Positions 1 to 8,503 of a DNA stretch of 42,401 nt are shown in pieces. Every line of letters starts with the position of its first letter. The stretch's first letter is position 1. Below the pieces are notes generated by a model that saw only the letters and a list, made by a program, of their open reading frames with translations, was not told where the DNA came from and made no database searches. Position numbers and translations under genes: made by a program. Origin of the DNA: JAENZQ01 sp964553505 (lineage in GTDB: Bacteria > Bacillota > Clostridia > Peptostreptococcales > JAAYPU01); NCBI GenBank assembly GCA_964553505.1, contig CAZKKX010000002.1, positions 1 through 42,401 on the forward strand, given 5' to 3'.

Positions 1-1
1 A

Positions 2-1437
2 GAGGTGACTAACTATTAATAGTCAAGAGTTTTTCAAGAAAAGTATTTATGGCATAGCAAACAGGCCTTTTATGAGGACATAAAAAGTCTATGTTGATGA
101 TAGTTGTTAATTTAACGCTACTTTGATTTAACGAAGTTTTTCGGTATCAAATATAATATTTCTACTTTCCAGAGTATAGATAACACGAACCAGCTTTTTG
201 GCTACATGAGACATAGCAACTCTATGGGGTTTGCCCTCACTACGTTTTTTATGGTAGTATTCAGCAAAAACAATATTGTACCTAATCAATGGTATGCAGA
301 CATTCATCAGGGTAAACCGCAAGTGAGAAGAACCTCGCTTAACCATCCTTCCACTATGCTCAGAAGTTCCTGACTGATAGTAGCCTGGTTCCAGGCCTGC
401 AAAGGAAAGCATTTGAGCAGGAGAATCAAATTTAGATATACTACCAAATTCAGAAAGAATAACAGCTGCAGAAAGAGGTCCTACACCAGCTATTGACATT
501 ATGGGACGATTAAGGACAGTCACTAACTGAATGATCTGGGATTCTATTTTTTGGATCTCGGCTTCGATAGAAGTGTAAAGTTCCAAAAGTGATGAAAGCT
601 GTGATTCCAGAATTTCGTTGGATTCACCCACACTGGTGCTGGCTAGATCTTTGAGCGTGAAGAACTGATTCATGGTAAACTTGCCGCGGGATATTCTTCT
701 AAGTTCATCGTAAGAACTGGAACGCATTCTAGATATGGCCTGTGGAGAATGATATTTACTAAGTATGTAAAGGGCCGTTACGGAAAAACGATCATTAAAA
801 AATGGCTTAAACTCAGGAAAGATATGATCAAGAACATTTGTTATCTTGACTATATAGAAACTGCGCTGCTTTACAAGAGAATCCCTGAGTCTGGTTAATG
901 ACTTGAGAGAGTACATGTGATAGAATTCCTTTGGATGGGGTTTGTACTCAACTGACATTAGCCAATGGGCAATAGACCGTGAATCTATTGCATCTGTTTT
1001 GGTTTTCCTGAGCGTCTGGCTTTTAATGAATTTACTTAGAAGAGCTGGATTGACTTCCATAAAGCTGTAGTGTGCTTTTTCAAGGAACAATTTCAGGTTA
1101 AAACCATAGTGGCCAGTTGCTTCAAACCCTATTTTGATTTCTTGAGAATGATCAAGAGAATCGAGGATTTGCAGTAAGTTGGCAAAACCTTGATGATTGT
1201 TTTGGAATGTAAGGTTCTGCTGGATGATTTCGCCTGCTTCCGTAGCAATGAAGCAGTCATGCTTGTACTTCGAAATGTCGATACCGACAAAATACATGAG
1301 AACACCTCCTAGTGATGAAAATAATGCACTGTTTGTTTTCCACAAGAGTTCCGACTTTGTCATCACGTAAATATAAACGTCAAGCGTTAACTAACTGATT
1401 ACCAATTAAGACGGTAAACTGTGGTTTGAGTCACCTC
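2..1437 (-). mobile_element. IS110-family insertion sequence (approximate limits)
   Basis: One DEDD transposase gene is flanked by non-coding DNA on both sides, as in IS110/IS1111 elements. Nine-base inverted matches (GAGGTGACT at 2-10, AGTCACCTC at 1429-1437) bracket it, and an inner 8-base pair (TTAACGCT at 112-119, AGCGTTAA at 1383-1390) lies closer to the gene. Short subterminal inverted repeats are typical of the IS1111 branch. A 12-bp palindrome lies at 12-23. True ends cannot be fixed, because these elements make no target duplication and the downstream end may lie outside the window. Confidence 0.55.
128..1297 (-). CDS. IS110-family transposase
   Basis: Site-specific recombinase that moves its own IS; family members work with an element-encoded bridge RNA. 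The protein is 389 aa, normal for the family. The N-terminal RuvC-like DEDD residues are visible: D7 (YFVGIDIS), E59 (GFEATGHYG), D102 and D105 (KTKTDAIDS). A coiled linker follows, then the C-terminal Tnp_20 domain with AGVGPLSAAVILSEFG and SGTSEHSGRMVKRGSSHLR, which carries the candidate catalytic Ser. I chose the ATG at 1297 because AGGAGGTG lies at 1303-1310; the frame stays open 23 codons further upstream, but that stretch is unlike the family and would cover this ribosome site. The gene appears intact, with no frameshift. It points away from the uppS-like gene. Confidence 0.93.
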   Translation of the reverse strand: MYFVGIDISKYKHDCFIATEAGEIIQQNLTFQNNHQGFANLLQILDSLDHSQEIKIGFEATGHYGFNLKLFLEKAHYSFMEVNPALLSKFIKSQTLRKTKTDAIDSRSIAHWLMSVEYKPHPKEFYHMYSLKSLTRLRDSLVKQRSFYIVKITNVLDHIFPEFKPFFNDRFSVTALYILSKYHSPQAISRMRSSSYDELRRISRGKFTMNQFFTLKDLASTSVGESNEILESQLSSLLELYTSIEAEIQKIESQIIQLVTVLNRPIMSIAGVGPLSAAVILSEFGSISKFDSPAQMLSFAGLEPGYYQSGTSEHSGRMVKRGSSHLRFTLMNVCIPLIRYNIVFAEYYHKKRSEGKPHRVAMSHVAKKLVRVIYTLESRNIIFDTEKLR

Positions 1438-1593
1438 ATAACAGTCTGAGCTGTAAAATTATAGATACAAATCCACAGTGCAGAAATATTATATCGCCAA
1501 AATTAATTTGACGGTACAATCAGATTGGAAGAAAGGAGAAAAAATAATCCAATCACCTTAAAAAATAAGATAATTGGATTATACGTGAATATT

Positions 1594-2235
1594 ATGAGAA
1601 TACCGGACCATATCGGCATTATCCCCGATGGAAATAGAAGATGGGCACAATTAAAAGGCATGTCAAAGGAAAAAGGTTATGCATTAGGATTGAAGCCTGG
1701 AATCGATCTTTTCCACCTTTGCCAAGAAATTGGAGTGAGAGAATTGACTTTCTATGGTTTTACTGTGGATAATACAAAAAGAACAAGGGAACAAAGATTA
1801 GCTTTTACAAATGCTTGTATTGAAGCAGTGAATTTGTTTTCAAAAGAAAACGCCACTTTATTAGTTGTCGGCAACAGCGATTCCTCCATGTTTCCAAAAG
1901 AATTGTTGCCTTTTACTAAAAGAACCGTATTTGGAAACGGTGGTATGAAGGTTAATTTTTTAGTAAATTACGGTTGGGAATGGGATTTGAATTCTTTAAA
2001 ATTAGTCGGAGGGTCTGGAAGAAGCATTGTCAATCATATAAAGTCCAATGATATCTCCCGGCTTGACTTAATTATACGATGGGGAGGTCGAAGGAGGTTG
2101 AGCGGGTTTTTACCTGTTCAGTCAATTTATGCAGATTTTTTTGTTCTTGATGATTACTGGCCGGATTTTAAATCGGAACACCTTGCACAGGCATTAGACT
2201 GGTACAATGAACAAGATATAACTTTAGGGGGGTAG
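1594..2235 (+). CDS. Divergent cis-prenyltransferase (UppS-like)
   Basis: Resembles undecaprenyl diphosphate synthase, which extends farnesyl-PP with isopentenyl-PP to make the lipid carrier for cell-wall precursors. The protein is about 213 aa from this ATG, shorter than typical UppS. HIGIIPDGNRRWA keeps the Asp of the diphosphate/Mg site. The usual FSxENWxRP loop reads FTVDNTKRTRE, and the usual RTGGExRxSNFLxWQ reads RWGGRRRLSGFLPVQ, so the Glu after GG is Arg. YADFFVLDDYWPDF matches the C-terminal signature. The start is uncertain: a TTG at 1525 would extend the frame, and AGGAGA at 1535-1540 is too far from this ATG. A dedicated or altered prenyl chain product is possible. It is followed closely by the metal-binding lipoprotein gene, 15 bp away. 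Confidence 0.75.
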   Translation: MRIPDHIGIIPDGNRRWAQLKGMSKEKGYALGLKPGIDLFHLCQEIGVRELTFYGFTVDNTKRTREQRLAFTNACIEAVNLFSKENATLLVVGNSDSSMFPKELLPFTKRTVFGNGGMKVNFLVNYGWEWDLNSLKLVGGSGRSIVNHIKSNDISRLDLIIRWGGRRRLSGFLPVQSIYADFFVLDDYWPDFKSEHLAQALDWYNEQDITLGG

Positions 2236-2250
2236 ATTCAGGAGGTATAA

Positions 2251-3165
2251 ATGAAAAAATATTTAATTTACTTGCTTGCATCAACTACTCTGATTCTTTC
2301 TGCTTCCTGCACCACTATACTCATTGATACAAAACCACGCATTGCTGTTTCCATTGTTCCTCAAGAAACATTTATCAAAGCAGTCGCCGGTAATTTAGTA
2401 CATGTCATTACTATGATTCCACCGGGATGCAGTCCTGCAAATTACCAGCCAACACCTCTTCAGATGGTTGAATTCAGTAAAGCAGATATATACTTTTCAA
2501 TGGGAGTTCCTTCGGAAGAAGCCAGTATTCTTCCAAAAGTTAAGGAATTGAATAAAAACATAAAAATCGTTTCCCTCGCAGAAAAAGCAGCTGCCACATA
2601 TCCTTATCTCTACTCGACAGAAATTAATTCTGATAATCAGAGTGATTCGGAACAAATAGAAAAAAATTATCATCACACAGGCAGAGATCCCCATGTTTGG
2701 CTTTCTCCAAAACGCGTAATGATAATGATAGATGCCATAAAAGATGAATTGATACTATTAGATCCAACCAATAAATTAATCTATGAAAAAAATGCCTCTG
2801 ATTATATATCTCAATTAGAACACCTTGATTCTACAATTGCAAGTAATTTGAGCAGTCTTAAGCAAAAGTCATTCATAATCTATCATCCTGCTTTCGGGTA
2901 TTTCGCAGACGATTACGGCTTGAATATGGTAAGCATTGAAAAAAACGGAAAAGAAACTTCTGCAAAAAGAATTCAAACTGTTATCGACTATGCAAAAAAA
3001 GAAAAAATAAAGATTGTTTTTTATCAGGAGGAATTTGATGGTCATCAGGCAGAAATCATTGCTACGGAAATTAAAGGAGCAACCATTAAAGTAACCCCTT
3101 TGTCTCCGGATTACATAGATAATCTAAAATCTATTTCGGACACCTTCAAAAAAGTGATGGAATAA
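2251..3165 (+). CDS. TroA/ZnuA-family metal-binding lipoprotein
   Basis: Extracellular solute-binding protein of the zinc/manganese ABC importer type (cluster A-I). A type II signal peptide ends in LSASC, making Cys20 the lipid anchor. Two family ligand positions are kept, His148 (DPHVW) and His212 (YHPAFGYFADDYG). The first ligand motif, normally SPH in PPGxSPHxYxPTP, reads SPANYQPTP here, so the expected His is Ala63. The His-rich loop is only YHH. AGGAGGTATAA sits before the ATG. No permease or ATPase gene is adjacent, so it is an orphan binding protein. It may use another ligand geometry, bind a different metal, or pair with a remote transporter. The family is clear; the metal is not. Confidence 0.85.
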   Translation: MKKYLIYLLASTTLILSASCTTILIDTKPRIAVSIVPQETFIKAVAGNLVHVITMIPPGCSPANYQPTPLQMVEFSKADIYFSMGVPSEEASILPKVKELNKNIKIVSLAEKAAATYPYLYSTEINSDNQSDSEQIEKNYHHTGRDPHVWLSPKRVMIMIDAIKDELILLDPTNKLIYEKNASDYISQLEHLDSTIASNLSSLKQKSFIIYHPAFGYFADDYGLNMVSIEKNGKETSAKRIQTVIDYAKKEKIKIVFYQEEFDGHQAEIIATEIKGATIKVTPLSPDYIDNLKSISDTFKKVME

Positions 3166-3208
3166 ATAACTTCTGCTAATTTTATATTTCCGTATTACTA
3201 CCTCATGA

Positions 3209-6055
3209 TCATCCACCGAGGGTTTTTTTATACAAAATTTTCTTTAGAAACTGTCCTGTATACGATTTGTTGCATTTTACTATTTCTTCCGGCGTTCCCT
3301 TTGCTATGACAATACCGCCTCTATCACCGCCATCTGGCCCCAAATCAATAATATAATCGCTAACTTTGATCACATCCAGATTATGTTCGATTACTATAAC
3401 GGTATTTCCGCCTTCTACTAATTGACCTAATACCGAAATTAACTTGTTGACATCTTCAAAATGCAGACCGGTAGTAGGTTCATCCAGAATATACAAGGTC
3501 TTGCCAGTACTTCTTTTACTCAGTTCCGATGACAGCTTTATTCGTTGCGCTTCTCCTCCTGAAAGTTGTGTTGAAGGCTGTCCAAGTCTTATATACCCCA
3601 ATCCTACATCATAAAGAGTCTGCAGTTTTCTGGTAATAACAGGGATGTTCTTAAAGAACCCCAATGCTTCCTCAACCGTCATTTCAAGTACTTCATATAT
3701 ATTCTTATCTTTATATTTTACCTCCAGAGTCTCCCTGTTGTACCTCTTTCCTTTGCATACCTCACACGGTACATAAACATCCGGAAGAAAATGCATTTCA
3801 ATCTTTATAATGCCATCACCATTACAGGCTTCACATCTGCCTCCTTTTACATTAAAACTAAAACGTCCCTTATTGTATCCCCTCATCTTTGACTCGGGAA
3901 TCTGTGCAAATAAATCTCGTATATGTGTAAATACACCTGTGTAAGTAGCAGGGTTTGAACGTGGTGTTCTTCCAATAGGAGATTGATCAATATCAATAAC
4001 CTTATCAATATATTCAACACCCTCAATAGACTGGTGTGTTCCCGGTCTTGTTTTAGCACGATTTATGGAAGCTGCCAGACTTTTATATAGTATTTCGTTA
4101 ATCAGGCTGCTTTTTCCAGAGCCGGATACGCCAGTAACACATGTGAACACTCCCAATGGGAAATCTACCTGTATATTTTTAAGATTATTTTCTCGCGCCC
4201 CTTTTATGGTGATATGTTTTCCATTGGGTCTTCTTCGTTTTAAAGGAATTTCCACTTCTTTCTCGCCTCTTAGATACTGCCCTGTGATAGATTCTCTACA
4301 GGCTTTAATATCTTCAATTGGACCTTCTGCAATAATTTCACCACCATGGACCCCGGCGCCCGGTCCTATATCAATAATATGGTCCGCTGCATACATAGTA
4401 TCTTCATCATGCTCTACAACCAAAAGCGTATTACCTAAATCCGTAAGATTTCGTAACGTCTTTAAAAGTTTTTCGTTATCTTTTTGATGAAGTCCTATAC
4501 TGGGTTCGTCCAATATATAGAGTACCCCTACAAGCCTTGACCCTATCTGTGTTGCCAGTCTTATTCTTTGAGATTCTCCTCCAGATAACGTACCGGCTGA
4601 ACGGGACAGAGTGAGATAATCTAAGCCCACATCAACTAAAAAATCTAATCTGCTTCTGATTTCTTTTATTATTTGAAAGGCAATCAGCTGATGTTTTTTA
4701 GAGAGTTCCAGGTGATCAAGAAAATTAAGGGCCTCTCTTACAGACATATCTGCAAACTCAGAAATATTTATACCTCCGATTGTGACAGCCAAAACCTCAG
4801 GCTTTAGACGCTTGCCGGAACAATGATTGCAACGTTTAAGACTCATAAATTCTTCAATTTTTCCCTTAATATATTCCGATTGCGTTTCTCGATATCGTCT
4901 CTCTAAGTTATAAACAACGCCTTCGAACGCCTGATTCACAAAGGACTTGAATCCTCCACCTTTGCTTTCATAGTAATATTTTAATTTCTTCTCCTTTGTT
5001 CCAAAAAGTAACTCTTTAATAAACTGTTCAGGTAATGACTTAACCGGTTCGTGTAAATTGACATGATGCGCTTCAGCCAAAGATGAAATTATTCTATGAT
5101 AATATCCCCCTTCTTCCATGGAGGAAAAAACGGAACCAAGAGCACCGTCATTAATATTTAAGTTTTTATCTGTAATCACCAATTCAGGATCTATTTTTTG
5201 GATAAATCCCAGTCCATTGCACCCTGAGCAGGCTCCAAAAGGGCTGTTGAATGAAAACATCCTGGGTTCCAGTTCCTCAATACTAATACCATGTTCCGGA
5301 CAAGCAAATTTGGTACTGAAAAGCAAATCTTCACCTTGCAGGACATTAATAATAACCAGACCTTCCGCATGATTGAGAGCCGTCTCTATAGAGTCGGTCA
5401 AGCGGGTCTCTATCCCTTCTTTGACGATGATTCTGTCTACAATAATTTCTATAGTATGTTTATATGTTTTTTCGAGCTTCACATCTTCTTCATTGATGTC
5501 ATATATATCTCCATCCGCTCTGATCCTGGTGAATCCTTCCTTTCTAATACGCGTCAAAACTTTTTCATGTTCACCTTTGCGTGCTCTGACAACCGGAGAT
5601 AAAATCTGGATCCGTGTTCCTTTATCCAATTCCATAACTTTGTCAACAATCTGGTCAATTGTTTGCTGCGTGATTTCCCTTCCGCATACCGGACAATGGG
5701 GAATACCTATTCTTGCATACATCAGACGAAGATAATCATAAATCTCCGTAACCGTCCCCACTGTTGAACGTGGATTTTTGCTGGTGGTTTTCTGATCGAT
5801 GGAAATAGCCGGGGACAATCCTTCTATATACTCCACATTGGGTTTTTCCATTTGCCCTAAAAACTGTCTTGCATATGCCGACAAACTTTCCACATATCTA
5901 CGCTGCCCTTCAGCATAAATGGTATCAAATGCCAGAGAGGATTTACCCGATCCGCTCAATCCTGTAATGACAATCATTTTATCCCTTGGTATACGTACAT
6001 CTATATTCTTTAAATTATGTTCTTTGGCACCTTTTATATATATATCTTTCGTCAT
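3209..6055 (-). CDS. uvrA: Excinuclease ABC subunit A
   Basis: Damage-recognition ATPase of nucleotide excision repair; it loads UvrB on DNA lesions. At 948 aa it is the normal family length. There are two ABC modules: Walker A GLSGSGKSSLAFDTIYAEG near residue 33 and GVSGSGKSSLINEILYKSL in the second half. Signature motifs are LSGGESQRIRLATQ and LSGGEAQRIKLSSE, and each module has an ILDEP Walker B. Zinc modules are visible as CPVCGRE, CNHCSGKR, CEACNGDG and CEVCKGKR. GGAGG precedes the ATG. It lies 52 bp after uvrB and is very likely cotranscribed with it from the LexA-controlled promoter. It converges with the metal-binding lipoprotein gene; no clear terminator is seen between them. Confidence 0.98.
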   Translation of the reverse strand: MTKDIYIKGAKEHNLKNIDVRIPRDKMIVITGLSGSGKSSLAFDTIYAEGQRRYVESLSAYARQFLGQMEKPNVEYIEGLSPAISIDQKTTSKNPRSTVGTVTEIYDYLRLMYARIGIPHCPVCGREITQQTIDQIVDKVMELDKGTRIQILSPVVRARKGEHEKVLTRIRKEGFTRIRADGDIYDINEEDVKLEKTYKHTIEIIVDRIIVKEGIETRLTDSIETALNHAEGLVIINVLQGEDLLFSTKFACPEHGISIEELEPRMFSFNSPFGACSGCNGLGFIQKIDPELVITDKNLNINDGALGSVFSSMEEGGYYHRIISSLAEAHHVNLHEPVKSLPEQFIKELLFGTKEKKLKYYYESKGGGFKSFVNQAFEGVVYNLERRYRETQSEYIKGKIEEFMSLKRCNHCSGKRLKPEVLAVTIGGINISEFADMSVREALNFLDHLELSKKHQLIAFQIIKEIRSRLDFLVDVGLDYLTLSRSAGTLSGGESQRIRLATQIGSRLVGVLYILDEPSIGLHQKDNEKLLKTLRNLTDLGNTLLVVEHDEDTMYAADHIIDIGPGAGVHGGEIIAEGPIEDIKACRESITGQYLRGEKEVEIPLKRRRPNGKHITIKGARENNLKNIQVDFPLGVFTCVTGVSGSGKSSLINEILYKSLAASINRAKTRPGTHQSIEGVEYIDKVIDIDQSPIGRTPRSNPATYTGVFTHIRDLFAQIPESKMRGYNKGRFSFNVKGGRCEACNGDGIIKIEMHFLPDVYVPCEVCKGKRYNRETLEVKYKDKNIYEVLEMTVEEALGFFKNIPVITRKLQTLYDVGLGYIRLGQPSTQLSGGEAQRIKLSSELSKRSTGKTLYILDEPTTGLHFEDVNKLISVLGQLVEGGNTVIVIEHNLDVIKVSDYIIDLGPDGGDRGGIVIAKGTPEEIVKCNKSYTGQFLKKILYKKTLGG

Positions 6056-6107
6056 AAAAACCTCCGGTTATCCTAAACTTCTATCAATTTTGCCTTTTAT
6101 TTTTTCT

Positions 6108-8084
6108 CTATAATCTATTCTTTAATTCAACTATTTTATCCCTAAGTTCGGCAGCTCTTTCAAACTGAAGATTAGTGGCAGCAACTTTCATTTCACCTTC
6201 CAATTTGGTAATTAGTTTTTGAAGTTCATGAATTGACATTTGCTCTTCAGCTCCATCAACATAATATTTATCTTTTTCTTCCGCAGCATGTGTTGCTTCA
6301 ATAATACCTCTAATCTTTTTCATAATGGTTTTAGGCTCAATATTATGAACTTGATTATACTCTTTCTGAATTCTTCTTCTTCTATTTGTTTCTGACATGG
6401 CTTTGCTCATAGCTTCTGTTATCCTATCCGCATACATTATAACTTTTCCGTTCACATTTCGTGCCGCACGACCTATAGTTTGAATCAATGAAGTTTCTGT
6501 CCTTAAAAATCCTTCTTTATCCGCATCTAAAATAGCTACCAGAGAAACTTCAGGAATATCCAAACCTTCTCTTAAAAGATTAATACCCACAAGAACATCA
6601 AATTCTCCCAATCGTAAATCTCTCATAATCTCAACTCGTTCAAGGGTATCAATTTCGGAATGTAAATACCTTACCCGTATTCCTGCTTCCTTTAAATAGT
6701 CAGTTAAGTCTTCTGCCATTTTTTTTGTCAATGTCGTAATAAAAACCTTTTCATTATTAGGAATAACATTATTGATTTCTTTTATTAGGTCATCTATTTG
6801 TCCATGGGTTTTCTTTACTTCAATTTCCGGATCCAGCAAACCTGTGGGTCGAATAATCTGTTCCGCCGTAATCCCTTTGCTTTCAGTCTGCTCATAAAGG
6901 GCCGGTGTTGCACTAACGTATATAGCTTGGTTTATTATATCTTTAAATTCGTCAAAAGAAAGAGGTCTGTTATCAAGTGCGGAAGGAAGCCTAAACCCAT
7001 ATTCTACTAAAACTTCTTTCCGTGACCGATCACCTGCATACATGGCTTTGAGCTGTGGCACCATAACATGCGACTCATCGATAATAATCAAAAAATCATC
7101 GGGAAAATAGTCTATAAGTGTATAAGGTCGTGTTCCCGGAGGCAATCCATTCAAGTGTCTCGAATAATTTTCAATACCTTTGCAAGTACCAATTTCCCTG
7201 AGCATTTCTATGTCATAACTTGTTCTTTGTTCAATTCTTTGGGCTTCTAACAATTGTCCTTTATTTTTAAAATATTGTATTCTTTCTTCAAGTTCTTCCT
7301 CAATACCGGTAATTGCCCGCTCCATATTATCTTTAGTAGTAACATAATGAGAAGCCGGAAAAACCGATACATGGTTTCTCAATCCCATAATTTCTCCTGT
7401 AAGTGTATTAATTTCTTTTATGGTTTCAACCTCATCTCCGAAAAGTTCTACCCGAATGGCACTCTCAGCACCTGCAGGGTAAATATCTATGGTATCTCCT
7501 CTCACTCTAAAAGTGCTTCTAATAAAATTAATATCATTCCTTACATATTGAATATCAACAAGCTTTTTCATAATATCTTCCCTGCTTTTAATCATGTCTG
7601 GCCTGAGAGAAAGAACCTGGCTCTCATAATCAACAGGACTTCCTAACCCATAAATACATGAAACACTTGCCACAATAACAACATCCCTTCTCTCAGAGAG
7701 AGCAGCTGTGGCGGAATGCCTCAATTTTTCTATTTCATCATTAATCTGAGAATCCTTTTCGATATAAGTATCTGTATGGGGTACATAAGCTTCAGGTTGG
7801 TAATAGTCATAATAGCTTACAAAAAATTCAACCGCATTATCCGGAAAAAATTCTTTAAATTCTCCGTAAAGCTGGGCAGCAAGTGTTTTATTATGAGAAA
7901 TAATCAAAGTTGGGCGCTGCACTTTTTCAATCACATTGGCCATGGTAAAAGTTTTTCCTGAGCCTGTTGCACCTAAAAGAGTCAGGTGTTTTTTGCCTGA
8001 AATGATACCATCTGAAATTTTGGCAATTGCCTGAGGCTGATCTCCTGTTGCTTTATATTCAGATATGACTTTAAATTCTCCCAC
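6108..8084 (-). CDS. uvrB: Excinuclease ABC subunit B
   Basis: DNA-loading helicase-like subunit of nucleotide excision repair that receives the lesion from UvrA and recruits UvrC. At 658 aa it has the expected length. Visible are Walker A GATGSGKTFTMANVI near the N-terminus, the beta-hairpin region YYDYYQPEAYVPHTDTYIEK, helicase motifs IIDESHVM, GINLLREGLDIPEVS and QTIGRAARN, and a C-terminal UVR domain (FERAAELRDKIVELK) that contacts UvrC. The start is GTG, with GGGAGG seven bases upstream. It is first gene of the uvrBA unit. A LexA-like box overlaps the promoter about 100 bp upstream, so SOS induction is expected. Confidence 0.98.
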   Translation of the reverse strand: MGEFKVISEYKATGDQPQAIAKISDGIISGKKHLTLLGATGSGKTFTMANVIEKVQRPTLIISHNKTLAAQLYGEFKEFFPDNAVEFFVSYYDYYQPEAYVPHTDTYIEKDSQINDEIEKLRHSATAALSERRDVVIVASVSCIYGLGSPVDYESQVLSLRPDMIKSREDIMKKLVDIQYVRNDINFIRSTFRVRGDTIDIYPAGAESAIRVELFGDEVETIKEINTLTGEIMGLRNHVSVFPASHYVTTKDNMERAITGIEEELEERIQYFKNKGQLLEAQRIEQRTSYDIEMLREIGTCKGIENYSRHLNGLPPGTRPYTLIDYFPDDFLIIIDESHVMVPQLKAMYAGDRSRKEVLVEYGFRLPSALDNRPLSFDEFKDIINQAIYVSATPALYEQTESKGITAEQIIRPTGLLDPEIEVKKTHGQIDDLIKEINNVIPNNEKVFITTLTKKMAEDLTDYLKEAGIRVRYLHSEIDTLERVEIMRDLRLGEFDVLVGINLLREGLDIPEVSLVAILDADKEGFLRTETSLIQTIGRAARNVNGKVIMYADRITEAMSKAMSETNRRRRIQKEYNQVHNIEPKTIMKKIRGIIEATHAAEEKDKYYVDGAEEQMSIHELQKLITKLEGEMKVAATNLQFERAAELRDKIVELKNRL

Positions 8085-8157
8085 AAAGATACCTCCCGCT
8101 AATAAAGCTACATTAAATAATAAATAATAAAGGTAGAAAAACCTCTAACCTCTAAGT

Positions 8158-8195
8158 ATTATACCATATTGTGATTAATATGCAAACATATGTTC
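8158..8195 (-). promoter_or_regulatory. uvrBA promoter with overlapping LexA (SOS) box
   Basis: Read on the minus strand, the box GAAC-ATAT-GTTT at 8184-8195 differs by one base from the Gram-positive LexA core GAAC-N4-GTTC. It overlaps a -35 TTGCAT (8180-8185), followed after 16 bp by a perfect -10 TATAAT (8158-8163). Overlap of operator and -35 fits repression by LexA. The predicted leader is about 65 bases before the uvrB GTG. Confidence 0.75.
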
Positions 8196-8397
8196 TTTTT
8201 CTAATAAAATTCAGCAAATGAAATATACCATTGCGGTATTATAATGTCAAGGATGAACAGGGGATATTAATGGATAATGGATATGGATAATGAATAAGGA
8301 AAAAATTGTGTTGTTGAAACTGCCTGGTTTGGTAAGGGTTTTTCGGTTAAACCTTTTCTTTATACTTTAATTAATATAGGTATTTTAAAAAATTTTT

Positions 8398-8460
8398 ATA
8401 CTAAAAAGAGACATTCCATTTCCGGCAGTTATTCTGCATTGAAAAAAGTAATGTCTCTTT
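8398..8460 (-). terminator. Terminator of the 5'-nucleotidase gene
   Basis: An 11-bp perfect stem, AAAGAGACATT (8405-8415) with AATGTCTCTTT (8450-8460), has a nested GCAG/CTGC hairpin in its loop. On the minus strand it is followed by a U-rich run. It lies about 45 bp past the nucleotidase stop. The rest of the 8085-8503 spacer holds the uvrB promoter and AT-rich DNA with imperfect GGATAATGGATA-type repeats near 8270-8300; I see no gene in it. Confidence 0.65.
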
Positions 8461-8503
8461 AATGTTTTAAATTATGATTTTATTTTATTACGGTAATACA
8501 CTT

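Noticed and set aside
1298..1366. Longer N-terminus of the IS110 transposase starting at 1366
   Set aside because: The extra 23 residues are unlike the family and cover the AGGAGGTG ribosome site of the ATG at 1297.
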